Positions 43,429-55,704 of a stretch of 64,000 bases of DNA are shown in pieces. Within the stretch, counting starts at the first letter, position 1. Each line of letters opens with the position of its first letter. The DNA lies in assembly GCF_041381155.1 (NCBI RefSeq), contig NC_091147.1:33188909-33252908 (forward strand), read 5' to 3'. Under the pieces are notes generated by a model, which was given only the letters and a program-made list of their open reading frames with translations, was not told the DNA's origin and searched no databases. The position numbers and the translations under genes were made by a program. The DNA is from Argopecten irradians. Taxonomy: Eukaryota; Mollusca; Bivalvia; Pectinida; Pectinidae.

Positions 43429-45179
43429 CTAGTGTATGTTAAAAGGACGACAAGCTATTTTGTGGGCTTTTATACCTAGTGTATGTTATAAGGACGACAA
43501 GCCATTTTGTGCGCTTTTATACCTAGTGTATGTTATAAGGACGACAAGCCATTTTGTGCGCTTTTATACCTAGTGTATGTTATAAGGACGACAAGCCATT
43601 TTGTGGGCTTTTATACCAAGTGAATGTTAAGGACGACAAGCTATTTTGTGGGCTTTTATACCTAGTGTATGTTATAAGGACGACAAGCCATTTTGTGCGC
43701 TTTTATACCTAGTGTATGTTATAAGGACGACAAGCCATTTTGTGCGCTTTTATACCAAGTGAATGTTAAGGACGACAAGCTATTTTGTGCGCTTTTATAC
43801 CTAGTGTATGTTATAAGGACGACAAGCCATTTTGTGGCGCTTTTATACCTAGTGTATGTTATAAGGACGACAAGCCATTTTGTGCGCTTTTATACCTAGT
43901 GAATGTTAAGGACGACAAGCTATTTTGTGGGCTTTTATACCTAGTGTATGTTATAAGGACGACAAGCCATTTTGTGCGCTTTTATACCTAGTGTATGTTA
44001 TAAGGACGACAAGCCATTTTGTGGGCTTTTATACCTAGTGTATGTTATAAGGACGACAAGCCATTTTGTGGCTTTTATACCTAGTGTATGTTATAAGGAC
44101 GACAAGCATTTTGTGGCTTTTTACCTAGTGTATGTTATAAGGACGACAAGCATTTGTGGCTTTTATACCTAGTGTATGTTATAAGGACGACAAGCCATTT
44201 TGTGCGCTTTTATACCTAGTGTATGTTATAAGGACGACAAGCCATTTTGTGCGCTTTTATACCTAGTGTATGTTATAAGGACGACAAGCCATTTGTGGCT
44301 TTTATACCTAGTGTATGTTATAAGGACGACAAGCCATTTTGTGGCTTTTATACCTAGTGTATGTATAAGGACGACAAGCATTTTGTGGGCTTTTATACCT
44401 AGTGTATGTTATAAGGACGACAAGCCATTTTGTGGCTTTTATACCTAGTTATGTTATAAGGACGACAAGCCATTTTGTGGGCTTTTATACCTAGTGTATG
44501 TTATAAGGACGACAAGCCATTTTGTGCGCTTTTTATACCTAGTGTATGTTATAAGGACGACAAGCCATTTTGTGCGCTTTTATACCTAGTGTATGTTATA
44601 AGGACGACAAGCCATTTTGTGCGCTTTTATACCTAGTGTATGTTATAAGGACGACAAGCCATTTTGTGCGCTTTTATACCTAGTGTATGTTATAAGGACG
44701 ACAAGCCATTTTGTGCGCTTTTATACCTAGTGTATGTTATAAGGACGACAAGCCATTTTGTGCGCTTTTATACCTAGTGTATGTTATAAGGACGACAAGC
44801 CATTTTGTGCGCTTTTATACCAAGTGAATGTTAAGGACGACAAGCCATTTTGTGGGCTTTTATACCATACCAGTGTATGTTAAAAGGACGACAAAGCCAT
44901 TTTGTGCGCTTTTATACCTAGTGTATGTTATAAGGACGACAAGCCATTTTGTGCGCTTTTATACCTAGTGTATGTTATAAGGACGACAAGCCATTTTGTG
45001 CTTTTATACCTAGTGTATGTTATAAGGACGACAAGCCATTTTGTGCGCTTTTATACCTAGTGTATGTTATAAGGACGACAAGCCATTTTGTGCGCTTTTA
45101 TACCTAGTGTATGTTATAAGGACGACAAGCCATTTTGTGCGCTTTTATACCTAGTGTATGTTATAAGGACGACAAGCCA
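43429..45179. repeat. 47-bp satellite
   Basis: About 37 copies of a 47-bp unit containing CCTAGTGTATGTTATAAGGA, CGACAAGCCATTTTGTG and CGCTTTTATA. Variants have GTGGGC or GTGGC for GTGCGC, or lack the TATA of GTTATAAGG. Because 47 is not a multiple of three, open frames across it are short artefacts. Confidence 0.96.
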
Positions 45180-45915
45180 ATCCGGAAAAATAATAATCTG
45201 AGGAACAAATTCACTCTGGATATATGAACTATTTAATAATTATATCAATAATTGTTTTAAGTTTTAAGACAATTGAGATAAAACAGTGTCAGTAAATTTT
45301 CGCCCAGAATATGGTCCTGCCACTATCATATACTCTTTGTTTTGACACAGCATTTAACTACAATTTTTGACCATGTTTAGAAATATTACATTTCTGAAGA
45401 TTGCCAGAAATTACTGCGAAATATTGCGATTGAGCACAACTGTCGATGCGGAAGTTTACGATGGTTTTCTACATTATCTTCCCGTCGTTTTCCAACATGG
45501 ATCGGGATATTCAATCAAAGAACCAAGTATCCTGTTCGTTAAGTACTACTACTAATATGAATTTAAGGCAAAGCCCTAGAAGAGCGCAGAGAAATTGTAA
45601 ATAAAGCTAAGATTAATAAACTTGTAGTCCGATCATTGTACATTCAGCAGGTAAAGATGTTCATGAATTACACTTTACCTTAGTACATCTACTGCATGCA
45701 CAGATTTTGTTACAGTTTTGTGACAAAAATTGAATTCTCAATAGCTATTTTCTACATCTCAGCATTGTTAGACCTACATAAATATAAATGGTTATCCAGT
45801 GTCGGAAATGTTTCATTTACTGACGTTGTGTATACTGGCAATGCATTATAAAGGTATATATGCCATAAATATTATAGGCAAGACTTTTGAATTTTTTTTC
45901 TTCAATAACGTGTTG
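45180..45915. other. gene-free stretch
   Basis: Unique AT-rich sequence between the 47-bp array and the next mobile element; no gene is supported. Confidence 0.5.
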
Positions 45916-47195
45916 AACAAGAGGCCCAGAGGGCCTGTATCGCTCACCTGGTTTGTAATGCCAAGTAATGTTCTGAATACAGGTTCATTGTTTCTTTTCT
46001 GAAGGAATTTTAATATCAACCTCTAAATCCCCTATTGGGCCCCACCCCTCCCGCCCCCAGGGGGTCAGAGCCAAAATTTATACAAGTTCTGTTCCCCTTC
46101 TTCCAAGGATGTTTATGGCCAAATTTGGTCACAATCCAAACAAAACTCTAGGACAAGAAGTGATTTATAGGATTTACCTCTATTTCCCCTATTGGGCCCC
46201 ACCCGTCCTGCCCTCGGGGGCCAGAGTCAAAATTTATACGAGTTCTGTTCCCCTTCCCCCAAGGATGTCTGTGGCCAAATTTGGTTACATTCCATTCAGA
46301 ACTCTATGACTAGTAGCGATTTAAAGGATTTACCTCTATTACCCCTATTGGGCCCCGCCCCTCCTGCCCCCGGGGGACCAGAGCCAAAATTTATACAAGT
46401 TCTGTTCCCCTTCCCCAAAGGATGTTTGTGGCCAAATTTGGTTACATTCCATTCAGAACTCTATGACAAGTAGTGATTTAAAGGATTTACCTCTATTTCC
46501 CCTATTGGGCCCCGCCCCTCCTGCCCCTGGGGGATCAGAGCCAAAATTTATACAAGTTCTGTTCCCCTTCCCCCAAGGATTTTGTGGCCAAATTTGGTTA
46601 CAATTCATGTAGAGCTCTAGGACAAGTAGAGATTTAAAGGATTAACCTCTATTTCCCCTATTGGGCCCCGCCCCTCCTGCCCCCAGGGGGTCAGAGCCAA
46701 AATTTATACAAGTTCTGTTCCCCTTCCCCCAAGGATGTTTGTGGCCAAATTTGGTTACATTCCATTCAGAACTCTATGACTAGTAGCGATTTAAAGGATT
46801 TACCTCTATTACCCCTATTGGGCCCCGCCCCTCCTGCCCCTGGGGGACCAGAGCCAAAATTTATACAAGTTCTGTTCCCCCTCCCCCAAGGATGTTTGTG
46901 GTCAAATTTGGTTACAATCCATGCAGAACTCTAGGACAAGTAGCGATTTATAGGATTTACCTCTATTTCCCCTATTGGGCCCCGCCCCTCCTGCCCCCGG
47001 GGGGACAGAGCCAAAATTTATACAAGTTCTGTTTCCCCTCCCCCAAGGATGTTTGTGGCCAAATTTGGTTACAATCCATGCAGAACTCTATGACTAGTAG
47101 CGATTTAAAGGAAATGTTGACGGACGGACGGAAGGACGACTGACGCCGCGCCATGACATAAGCTCACCGGCCCTTCGGGCCAGGTAAGCTAAAAA
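45916..47195 (+). mobile_element. hairpin-bounded repeat element, lineage 2, with seven 157-bp units
   Basis: The head is AACAAGAGGCCCAGAGGGCC followed by TCGCTCACCTGG. Seven tandem units of 156-157 bp follow (ATTGGGCCCC at 46034, 46191, 46347, 46504, 46660, 46817 and 46974). Next is a GGACGGACGG tract (47111-47140), then a tail that folds as AGCTCACCGGCCC-TTC-GGGCCAGGTAAGCT and ends in an A run. It is non-coding; open frames inside it only reflect the near-multiple-of-three period. Confidence 0.88.
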
Positions 47196-47246
47196 TCAAT
47201 AAATTTCATGATTTAAGTTATATTAACAATTTGTAAAGTTGATACA

Positions 47247-47345
47247 ACACAAACAATCGCTCCTTGTGATATGGTTATTTGCACCAGAACAAATACCACA
47301 CAAACAAGCGCTCCTTGTGATATGGTTATTTGCACCAGAACAATA
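47247..47345. repeat. two-copy 51-bp tandem repeat
   Basis: Two adjacent copies of a 51-bp unit containing ACACAAACAATCGCTCC and GATATGGTTATTTGCACCAG; unit starts are at 47247 and 47298. Confidence 0.9.
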
Positions 47346-47635
47346 TATAGAGATTGGAAACTCCTTCTTTGTCAATGTTGACAGGCAGAGGGACCTCCGG
47401 TTTGTAGGCATTTTGCCTTGGCTAACTACTTTTAAGCATATTCTTTTAAACAAGTTATTTTTGCACCAACACAAAAGTTAAACATTATATCATGGTGTGA
47501 TATGATCAGTTTTCCCGATTGATGATATTTTACCTGATTTTTCGAAAATCAGGCATTCAAAACTGGAAGTGTGTTTTGTTTTATTAATAAATAAGTTAAA
47601 ATATTATTTTTTCTATCCAAAATCGTACTCAAACT

Positions 47636-47821
47636 ATCTGAAAAGTTTGTAGAACGATTGTTTATGCTATCGAAAGCATAACGCGACAATTGAATAATGA
47701 CTTTACAGAATGGTTAATGCCAAGGTACTAGTAAGGCTAGGCAGGTGCGTAGGAAGCCATTATTCAATAGTCGCGTTATGCTTTCGATAGCATAAACAAT
47801 CGTTCTACAAACTTTTCAGAT
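47636..47821. repeat. 186-bp long hairpin with 64-bp arms
   Basis: Arms at 47636-47699 and 47758-47821 are nearly perfect inverted repeats (ATCTGAAAAGTTTGTAGAAC outward; CGAAAGCATAACGCGACAA inward) around a loop of about 58 bases. It is probably a fold-back MITE. Confidence 0.92.
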
Positions 47822-48576
47822 ACCCCATTTCCGCAGACTGAAATGTTTTTTTCACATTTTATGTACTTCGTTTTAGAATTTTTTCCGCTGCGCGGCGTAT
47901 TTCTTAAAACATTCACATAATGTTAAAATCTTTAACAGTAAAAAATTCACTACACATTAACTAGACTAAGAATGTCTACCAAGGGATTCTACAAAAATGT
48001 ATCTTAAAAGATTCATTTGTTTATATGTCTTAGCAAGACAATTAATTCATTATTATTTTGTAACGTTACAAAACAATGTGCCGATGGTGTGGAGCTGGTA
48101 TGTTCAGATCGAGCTGGGTTGCATAATGAAATGACGACATTCACAATTATCATTTCTAAATTCAAGTTACTTTTAAATAAAAAATATCATATTATGAACG
48201 CTTTAAAATAATTAAAATACATCGTAAAACTCATCTCGGCCATTCTAAATTGTACTATTTTTACCCGGGGAACATTTGCCCTCCCCCCCCTTCCCCCCAA
48301 TTATGTTTCATCTTCCTACGCCACTGCTAGGAGTAATTCAAAGAAAAAATACATAGATTGTTTGATGACGGACATCCAGGTACTCTTGGCAGAAGCTGGA
48401 GGCCAGATGGCGAGTTAAGACACCATAAAACATAAACAACAAATAGGTACATATACATGTATGTGTATTCTATTGTTTTCTTTTATATCTTATGCATCAC
48501 AAAAATATAAATAAACCAAATGGTCATATAATGAATAATCAAAACTGACATTTTACCGATTCTAAAAATGATTTTT
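47822..48576. other. gene-free stretch
   Basis: AT-rich unique sequence with a C-rich tract near 48281-48298; no gene or element recognised. Confidence 0.45.
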
Positions 48577-48897
48577 AACAAGGGCTGAATGGCTCCGAAT
48601 CGCTCACATGCTATCTGGAAATCACATAGCAGATTCAATAGGAATTTTGGTTAATGATATGGAGTCGTTTAAAGATTTCATCCTAGATTGAAGGTCAAGG
48701 TAATTCATTTGAACAAAACTTCGTAGCCTTTCATCCCAGCATCCAAATTTCAGGGCTCTAGGTCTAGGTCCCCTACTTCTGGAGAAAAATCTATTTAAAG
48801 AAGTTGTTTAAAGGGAAAAGTTGACACCGAACAGACGGTCGGATAACGAACGAACACCGAACGCTGCACCAAAGCAGAAGCTTGCGAGTTGAAAATA
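48577..48897 (+). mobile_element. hairpin-bounded repeat element, lineage 3 (short, degenerate)
   Basis: The head is AACAAGGGCTGAATGGCTCC followed by TCGCTCACATGC. The interior includes CCAAATTTCAGGGCTCTAGG. The tail follows an ACGGTCGGATAACGAACG tract and ends GCTTGCGAGTTGAAAATA. It has the same plan as 45916 but no internal tandem units. Confidence 0.6.
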
Positions 48898-49287
48898 ACA
48901 GGGAAGTGAAATCCATAACGGAACATTATATTGGTTTTAACACACTAAATCAAGAATAAGAAATGGTGAGCAGAATTATGGCTTATCAGTGAGTGTCTCG
49001 GCTCCAAGATTTTGACACACTTTGTTACAATTTCAGAATGAACTAGTCTAGTGTTTGATTTAGAAGGGTCCATGTGTGCTCAGGGGGGGGGAATGTGTTA
49101 AACGTTTATATAACTTTGATGTAGTTATCTAGTGTATGATCCAAGTTTCCTCTCATCCTACACCAGTCTTGGACATAGTAACATGAATTGTAGATATCTG
49201 CATATTTATTGCTGTTATTGAAACAGAGTTTATATGTTATAAAATCATATTGGAGACGCACCGTAAATTGCACTACGCTAAGCTACA

Positions 49288-49446
49288 CTTACAGAGTTAG
49301 CTCCCTTGTAGTTGGGTATTGATTGCTATGTCATTATTCATGTATTTTTCTCCAAAAAGTATGACATAATGCTCGCAAACACATGACGTCACAATCAATA
49401 CCTACCCGCAAGGGCAGATTACTACAACTTCAAATACAGAATTGGT
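49288..49446. mobile_element. palindromic MITE, unexpanded copy B
   Basis: The left arm (TTACAGAGTTAGCTCCCTTG) and right arm (ATGACGTCACAATCAATACC then CTACCCGCAAGGGCAGAT) are the same as in the element at 12355. The centre shares ATGCTCGCAAACACATGACG with the expanded copy at 55948. Confidence 0.85.
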
Positions 49447-49464
49447 CATGTAAATACGTGCCAG

Positions 49465-49612
49465 GTTTGATGGAGGAGGAAACCAGAGTACTTGGAGAAA
49501 AAACCGCAGACAAGCGGTCAGTAACCTAGCAACTGCCTCAATTTGGATTTGGCTCACGACCCAGAGATTGAGGGCATGTGATATTATGTCAGGACATTTT
49601 CACCACTCGGCC
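49465..49612 (-). mobile_element. tRNA-derived SINE (Leu/Ser-type head)
   Basis: On the minus strand it starts GGTGGCCGAGTGG, an A-box typical of Leu/Ser tRNAs. A degenerate B-box region follows, and then a body ending in a TCTGGTTTCCTCC segment. No functional tRNA is encoded. Confidence 0.65.
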
Positions 49613-50292
49613 ACCACTTATACATTATCACATAAGTGTACGTATTACATAGCACAATCAATTGTTGGTCTCCCACCGTGACGTTATAACAAATATCTTG
49701 GTAATAGACCTCTGATGTAAATACCTTTTAAAACATATTGGTTCGTGTCATCACATATACTGTAAACTACCAGGTACATTGTACTTCATTTCCACTCATA
49801 CAATATTTCGAGTAATCTTTATTTTCAACATATATTGCAAATCCATAAATTTGCTATCAATGAATCTTTCTAATTTTATAATATATAAAAGTCATGCATT
49901 CGTATAATTAAAAATCCATTTTTTTTTTTTTACAATTACGGTAACCGCAAAATACTTGAATTTGCACTCCAGCTCAGCTTTACGAAATCACACGAAATTT
50001 TGTATCTCGTGAAAAATAAAGTGGCTACAGTATTTGAAGGTTTTTTTTTATAAACTCTTTTAATGTACTTTTTATTAAGTCAAAAAATGGTCATCATTCA
50101 GTATCAATGATATATTCTATTAATAAAGTTTTCACAACCACAATTTATCAATCTAATTCTGCATTTCAAAAAAACAAAACTACAAACACACACCTAACTC
50201 ATAATACAGCTGTAATTGGAAATTCAAAATGATATAGCAATAGGCCAAGTAATTTCACCTTTCATTTAAAAGAACAATTTCTTTTCTTAATA

Positions 50293-50651
50293 TTAAAGAT
50301 GCTCCACTGCCGACAGTGCATATTAAATGATACTTATCATTTGAACTATAATTGGTGTTTAATCTTTCATATATCTGTCTAATTTAAAACATATGAAATA
50401 ATTTATTTTGCTATCGGTGCATGCGCAATCGGTACTTCATTCCATATACCGGGGTAGGACATAGTGTTTTCGGGATGCAATTTAATATTTCTAATATTTT
50501 TAACTTGAAGTAGAATAAGAAGCTCAAACTTTTCAATGGTGGTAATGGTTTGAAGTAAGTAACTTTGGTAACTTTACTAAAGACACTAATTTGCTTGCTC
50601 CTATTTTTGATAGAGAAAAAATATCATTCATCAGCGGTGGAGCATCTTTAA
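50293..50651 (+). mobile_element. TTAA-flanked MITE, copy 3
   Basis: The same element as at 14872 and 28428, with intact TTAA flanks and AGATGCTCC/GGAGCATCT termini. The interior keeps GGTGCATGCGCAATC and CTTTTCAATGGTGG. Confidence 0.88.
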
Positions 50652-52735
50652 GACTTGATTAACTATTCATAGTCCTGATTCACAACAACTTTTATAAGTT
50701 CCATGAAAGTGCGTGATTTATATACCAGTTTATATACTGTAGACTTACTAATATTCGCAGGGGTTTTAATTTTGCTAAATTTGCTAGTTCATCCGAAATC
50801 TCGAAATTTATTACCTCGTGAAATTGATCAAAATCATTGATTCATATATTAGAGCCTGTCATAAGAATGGGAATTTTCAAAGACTTGAAAGATAATTAGC
50901 GAAAATAAACCTATGTGAATAGGTTCAAAACAGTGAAGCGCGAAATTTCACACCTGTGAAATCATGTAACTAATTACAGTAGCTTATCAATGTGCCAAAT
51001 TATCCCACTTATCATACTTGGCTAAATATGACTACTTCATATATCTAAGAACAACTCATTCATTGCACAAAACTAACAAAACAGAAATAAAAACACAAAG
51101 AAACGCACAAAAATCAACTTTAAATCAACTTATAATGGTCCCTTGTTAAAACCACTATTTTTATCAAAATAAGCCTTATGCTGAAATAAGATGACTAGTT
51201 GTACATTGTATCACCATCTTGATTGATAACAACATTAGTGACATTATTAGATTTAATTTCTATTTAAAATCAATAGTGCTTTATCAATTCGTAAACAACA
51301 GAAAATAATTACAAGAGTTATACTCCTGATTCGCGTTCATGATTCGATAGACAATTTACAACAATTTGTTAGTGATTTTAAAGAAAAAAAATCAACAAAT
51401 CACTAATAAATTTTTCAAATCTTTTAACTAAGGTTTTTCGACACAATATGTAGCTATCATACTTTTTTTTAATAAAATCATATATATATTTCAAAAGTAT
51501 AAAATTGTCCTAGTATTCTTTATATCTTACTAATATCTAATGCTGAATAATTGAAAAAACTAATGCTGGAATAGTAAAGTATCATTCAAAACATGATATT
51601 TCTTCAAGAAAAATATCAATTTTGTCTGTAAAAAAAACATTTAATATTTGATGTTTTAAATGCCACTTCAAACCATAAACACAACCACAGTTAACAATTC
51701 TGACAATCGCAAACAAACTCAATCACTATAGACAAACTAAACTTTTATGCATTGTGAATATTTCGACTTAAAATAAAGCTCCAAAGACTGACAATTCACG
51801 ATTCTTGTTTTAATGCGTAACATTATAGTGTTTGTAAAATAACTGAAGATACTATATTCGACACAGAAAGTGCTTCCCTCCCTATTAGCCCCCTCCCATG
51901 CTTTCTTTTCAGATCACAATTTCATTTACCTCAAATTATCAAGTCTCTTGATATGAAAACTGTGTAGGTTTCTTTTCGATTTTATTTACGGAATGATTAT
52001 AACATACTTTGTGTCATCATTTAATGGAAATTCTAGGCTAAATTTGGTTCTATAAGCATCGCATTATTACTTTCAAATTGTGCAAAATTGGATCGAATAC
52101 GGTATTTGCTAGAATTGTGACGATGAATGTCACTTCTGACAACCATAATCGATGTTGAATTGATTTTAACCAGAATATGTAAATGGAAAATCGTTCATAA
52201 TGGTAGGAACAAACATCCCCTCAAAAGTATAGAGGAACTAAATAAGTTTTTGGCAAAATATAACATATTAAAATACTTTTTGTAGTATGCAGTCCTTTTT
52301 CTATCACCATATTTGACATGCTAAGCACCCAGAGTATTAAAAAATGAAAAAATGAAAAGGTGCTTCATATGGCAAATTTAATGCAAACCTATATTGTTTC
52401 ATGTAGTTTTGGTCTTATTTTATTCCCAGGCAATTGAAATTGAGGCCTCAAAAAGGATGAGGGCCCTTATAGGGTCATAGGTACCTATTGGGACACATTC
52501 ACTGTGATAGTATGGATCAGATTATAGTTATGTCTTCAGGGCTTCAAAGGTATGTAAACTAACAAATAGGTTATGTAATAGAAACTGGTAATTATTATAA
52601 TATCAACCAAATAAATGGGTTTTTTTCCATACAGGTAAATACTACATAAAAATGATCTGAAGTTAGAAAGAGATGGAGCCAAATTACATTTAGTGTTTAG
52701 TGTTAATTTATACAGCGTTTACATTTTGAAGATGC
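50652..52735. other. gene-free stretch
   Basis: AT-rich sequence without supported genes. About 52380-52510 has text resembling the bodies of the hairpin-bounded elements, but no head or tail was found. Confidence 0.45.
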
Positions 52736-53898
52736 TCTACCGCTAATGATTTTGTATTTTTCTTCAGTTACAAAAGTAACTTTATACCAATGCCACCATT
52801 GAAAAGTTTAAGCTTTTTAATTTACATAATTGAAAGATAACAAAAGATCCCAGAGGGATCTTGGCGCCCACCAAAGAATGATCTATGTCTGACAATGGAA
52901 AGAGGGATCTTTTCCCTGCTTTTCAAACTTTTTCAAACACACTACTAAGAAATAGTGGTAATAAACTACAACAATGAAATCTAAGATGGCAGCCGGTTGG
53001 CCATCTTGTTTACCCATCAGTCCCGAAAGGTATTATGGATCAGTCCTAAAAGGTACTATGCACAACTAGGGTACAAGTGGAAACTATGCATGGAATTTGA
53101 GAAAGATCCCTTCTGTACTCTCTGAGAAATAGCGATTAACAAACTTTAACTATCAAAATCCAAGATGGCCGTCGGTCGGTCATCTTGTATACCGATCGGT
53201 CCAAAAATACAATATGCACAACTAGGGTCCTAGGGGAACCTGTATATGAAATTTGAGAAAGATCCCTTTAGCACTTTTTGAGAAATAGTGGTAACAAACA
53301 TTAACTATCAAAATCCAAGATGGCCACCTGTCGGCCATCTTGTTGACCGATAAGTCCAAAAATGCAATATGCACAACTAGGGTCCTAGGGGAACCTACAT
53401 ATAAAATTTGAAAAAGATCCCTTCAGTACTTTTTGAGAAATAGCGGTAACAAACTTTAACTATCAAAATCCAAGATGGCCGCCTGTCGGCCATCTTGTTC
53501 ACCGATCGGTCCCAAAATGCAATATGCACAACTAGGGTCCTAGGGGAACCTACATATGAAATGTGAGAAAGATCCCTTCTGTACTTTCTGAGAAATAGCG
53601 GTAACAAGAATTGTTAACGGACGGACGGAAGGACGGACGGACCACGGACGAAAGGCGATTTGAATAGCCCACCATCATCAGATGGTGGGCTAAAAATATC
53701 AAAAATAAATTATTGCATCCTGAAAAAATTCCGTGGCACTATGCCCTATATAAAATGAATACCTGATTGTGCATGTACCTAAAGCAAAACAAATGTTATA
53801 TGTATTTTTGTGTTAATTAGACCAATATAAACACAATTATACATCTGTTGTTGTTCAGATGGGTATTGTTTATGCTGTCTGTGGAGGAGCATCTTCAA
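52736..53898 (-). mobile_element. TTAA-type MITE, copy 4, split by a nested element
   Basis: Inverted relative to the other three copies. Its two parts (52736-52839 and 53697-53898) together cover the MITE, with decayed flanks TTGA and TCAA and termini AGATGCTCT and GGAGCATCT. Element 52840-53696 lies inside it. Confidence 0.82.
52840..53696 (+). mobile_element. hairpin-bounded repeat element, lineage 4, nested in a MITE
   Basis: The head hairpin AAGATCCCAGAGGGATCTT is followed by GGCGCCCACCA. Four units of about 155 bp follow (AAGATGGC at about 52983, 53163, 53318 and 53472). Each holds a GGCCATCTTG palindrome partner and an AACTAGGGTCC segment. A GGACGGACGGAAGG tract follows (53619-53650). 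The tail hairpin is AGCCCACCATC-ATCA-GATGGTGGGCT, then an A run. It is non-coding. Confidence 0.88.
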
Positions 53899-55704
53899 CA
53901 TTAAACTTCTGAATAGAAATACGTGTACAATAGTTACTATCATAATTATAATCCACAACTTTAAATTACCATGTTTAAATGAATTATAATTTATTTTATT
54001 GAAAAGTTTGGTTGGAATAAACAAAATACTTCAAATTAAACAAGGTCTTTTAATTAGTGAGTTTTACTGTCGACGCAATAATAGTGTGAACGGTTTCGGT
54101 TGATCACTACATCAGCATGTTGACGCTATTGCCTGGCACGCTGTCGCTACACTCTCGATAACTTGGTCACAGTGTTGGTTATGTTATCTCGACGGTGCCG
54201 GCAAATGGCGCTGTTACTTCATACACACGTGTGTAAGCCTACACAGGTATTTCACTATAGCTTGAAATAAGCAGTAACGGTATGTTGTGTATGAAATTAC
54301 ACTTAATGAGATTTCATCTTTAGTGAGTTAGTTAATTAATATATTTAATATGTTTTAATTACACCGAATATAATGGAATGACAACCACCATTACATAGTT
54401 TGAATATTCTTGTAGGACACATGCATCCAAAGTTGCTGGATGTTGGAGAGACAAATGAAGCTCACAGATTTACTGTTTTTGTAATTAAAAGACCCTTCAA
54501 CAAAAGAATACTGTTGGACTGAAAGAATACATACAGTTTAAGACAATAGACAAAATGTCAGTTATACTAAAAACATCTAGCTGCGATATTGTAGCTCAAA
54601 AGACAATGGTGTTGTCTTTAGAGCTACAATTGGTGCCTATTACTGCTAATGGAGCAAAGTAATGATTATGTAAACCATTATATAACATTTCTTTGCATTT
54701 TGTAGTACCTGTTTGATATTGCTTACCTACTAGGCAATAAAACTGAACTGCATAAAATACCAAATTTTCATGGAGGCATTAGATTTTTTACATAACACAT
54801 ATGAAGGGCTTTCTGAAGGGAATTTATACGGCAAGTCCACAAATTGTGAATTTCACGTCTTGTAAGCGGTACGGTAAATATTAAGAAAGGTAGTTATGTT
54901 TGTTTTGGACAAAAATATTATGTAAATGAATGTATACGCATTAAATGATTTGAAACCTATAAAAAAGTATAGAAAACTGTGTCCGAGTGATTTTCAGAGG
55001 CAGTGCTCCACTACGACACATAGGGACCAAATCGTACCCGGCCGAAAGGTATAGTAGGCCAGGTTTGTATATTCGTTCTAACATGTAGCATACATGCAAA
55101 AAAATGGGGTAAATAATTTTCAGCAATCTTTTACAAAGAAATTGCATTCATATTGACATTAGGTATACATTATATTCAGTATACACATTTTTCAATAGTT
55201 TGTCTTATATAGTTTGTGTGAAACATACTAGGTATATTAATTTGGTAATATTGTTTACATATTTTACTGAAACAGATTTTAGCTAATATGTAAATTTTTA
55301 AGCAATGCTGGTATTGAAAATATATGATGAATCAGTCTTTACCTACAGAGCATAACAAGCATCGTGAACTATATGTAACTTTGACCCCAAATGAATATTT
55401 TTTAAGATTTAAAAAAGATAAATCTAAATCCTATCAAAATAGCTAAAAGAATCTTTCTAAACCTTTTTGCTAGAATTTTCAAAAGTTTTCAAAAAAGAGG
55501 AATAATTTTACACACGTGTATTAATGTCTATTGACATAGGGTTTTGATAGTGATTTCTCATTGCAACATAACATTGTGGAATTTATCACAGTTTAGCATA
55601 AAACATTTACTAAAATGAAAGTCTACTTATCACTACAATCTCCAGGGCATAATTTGGCATAACACATGTTCATAAACATTAAATTATAATCATACACTGA
55701 ACGC
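53899..55704. other. gene-free stretch downstream of the glycohydrolase gene
   Basis: AT-rich sequence. The right end is the 3' flank or 3' UTR of the minus-strand glycohydrolase gene. No other gene or element was recognised. Confidence 0.5.

Noticed and set aside
43429-45179. CRISPR-like regular repeats
   Set aside because: The unit is contiguous with no unique spacers, and the genome is eukaryotic, so this is a satellite. The same applies to the 39-, 56-, 19- and 35-bp arrays.
46109-47143. Pro-rich open frames in the element at 45916
   Set aside because: They repeat with the 157-bp unit and belong to a non-coding mobile element.
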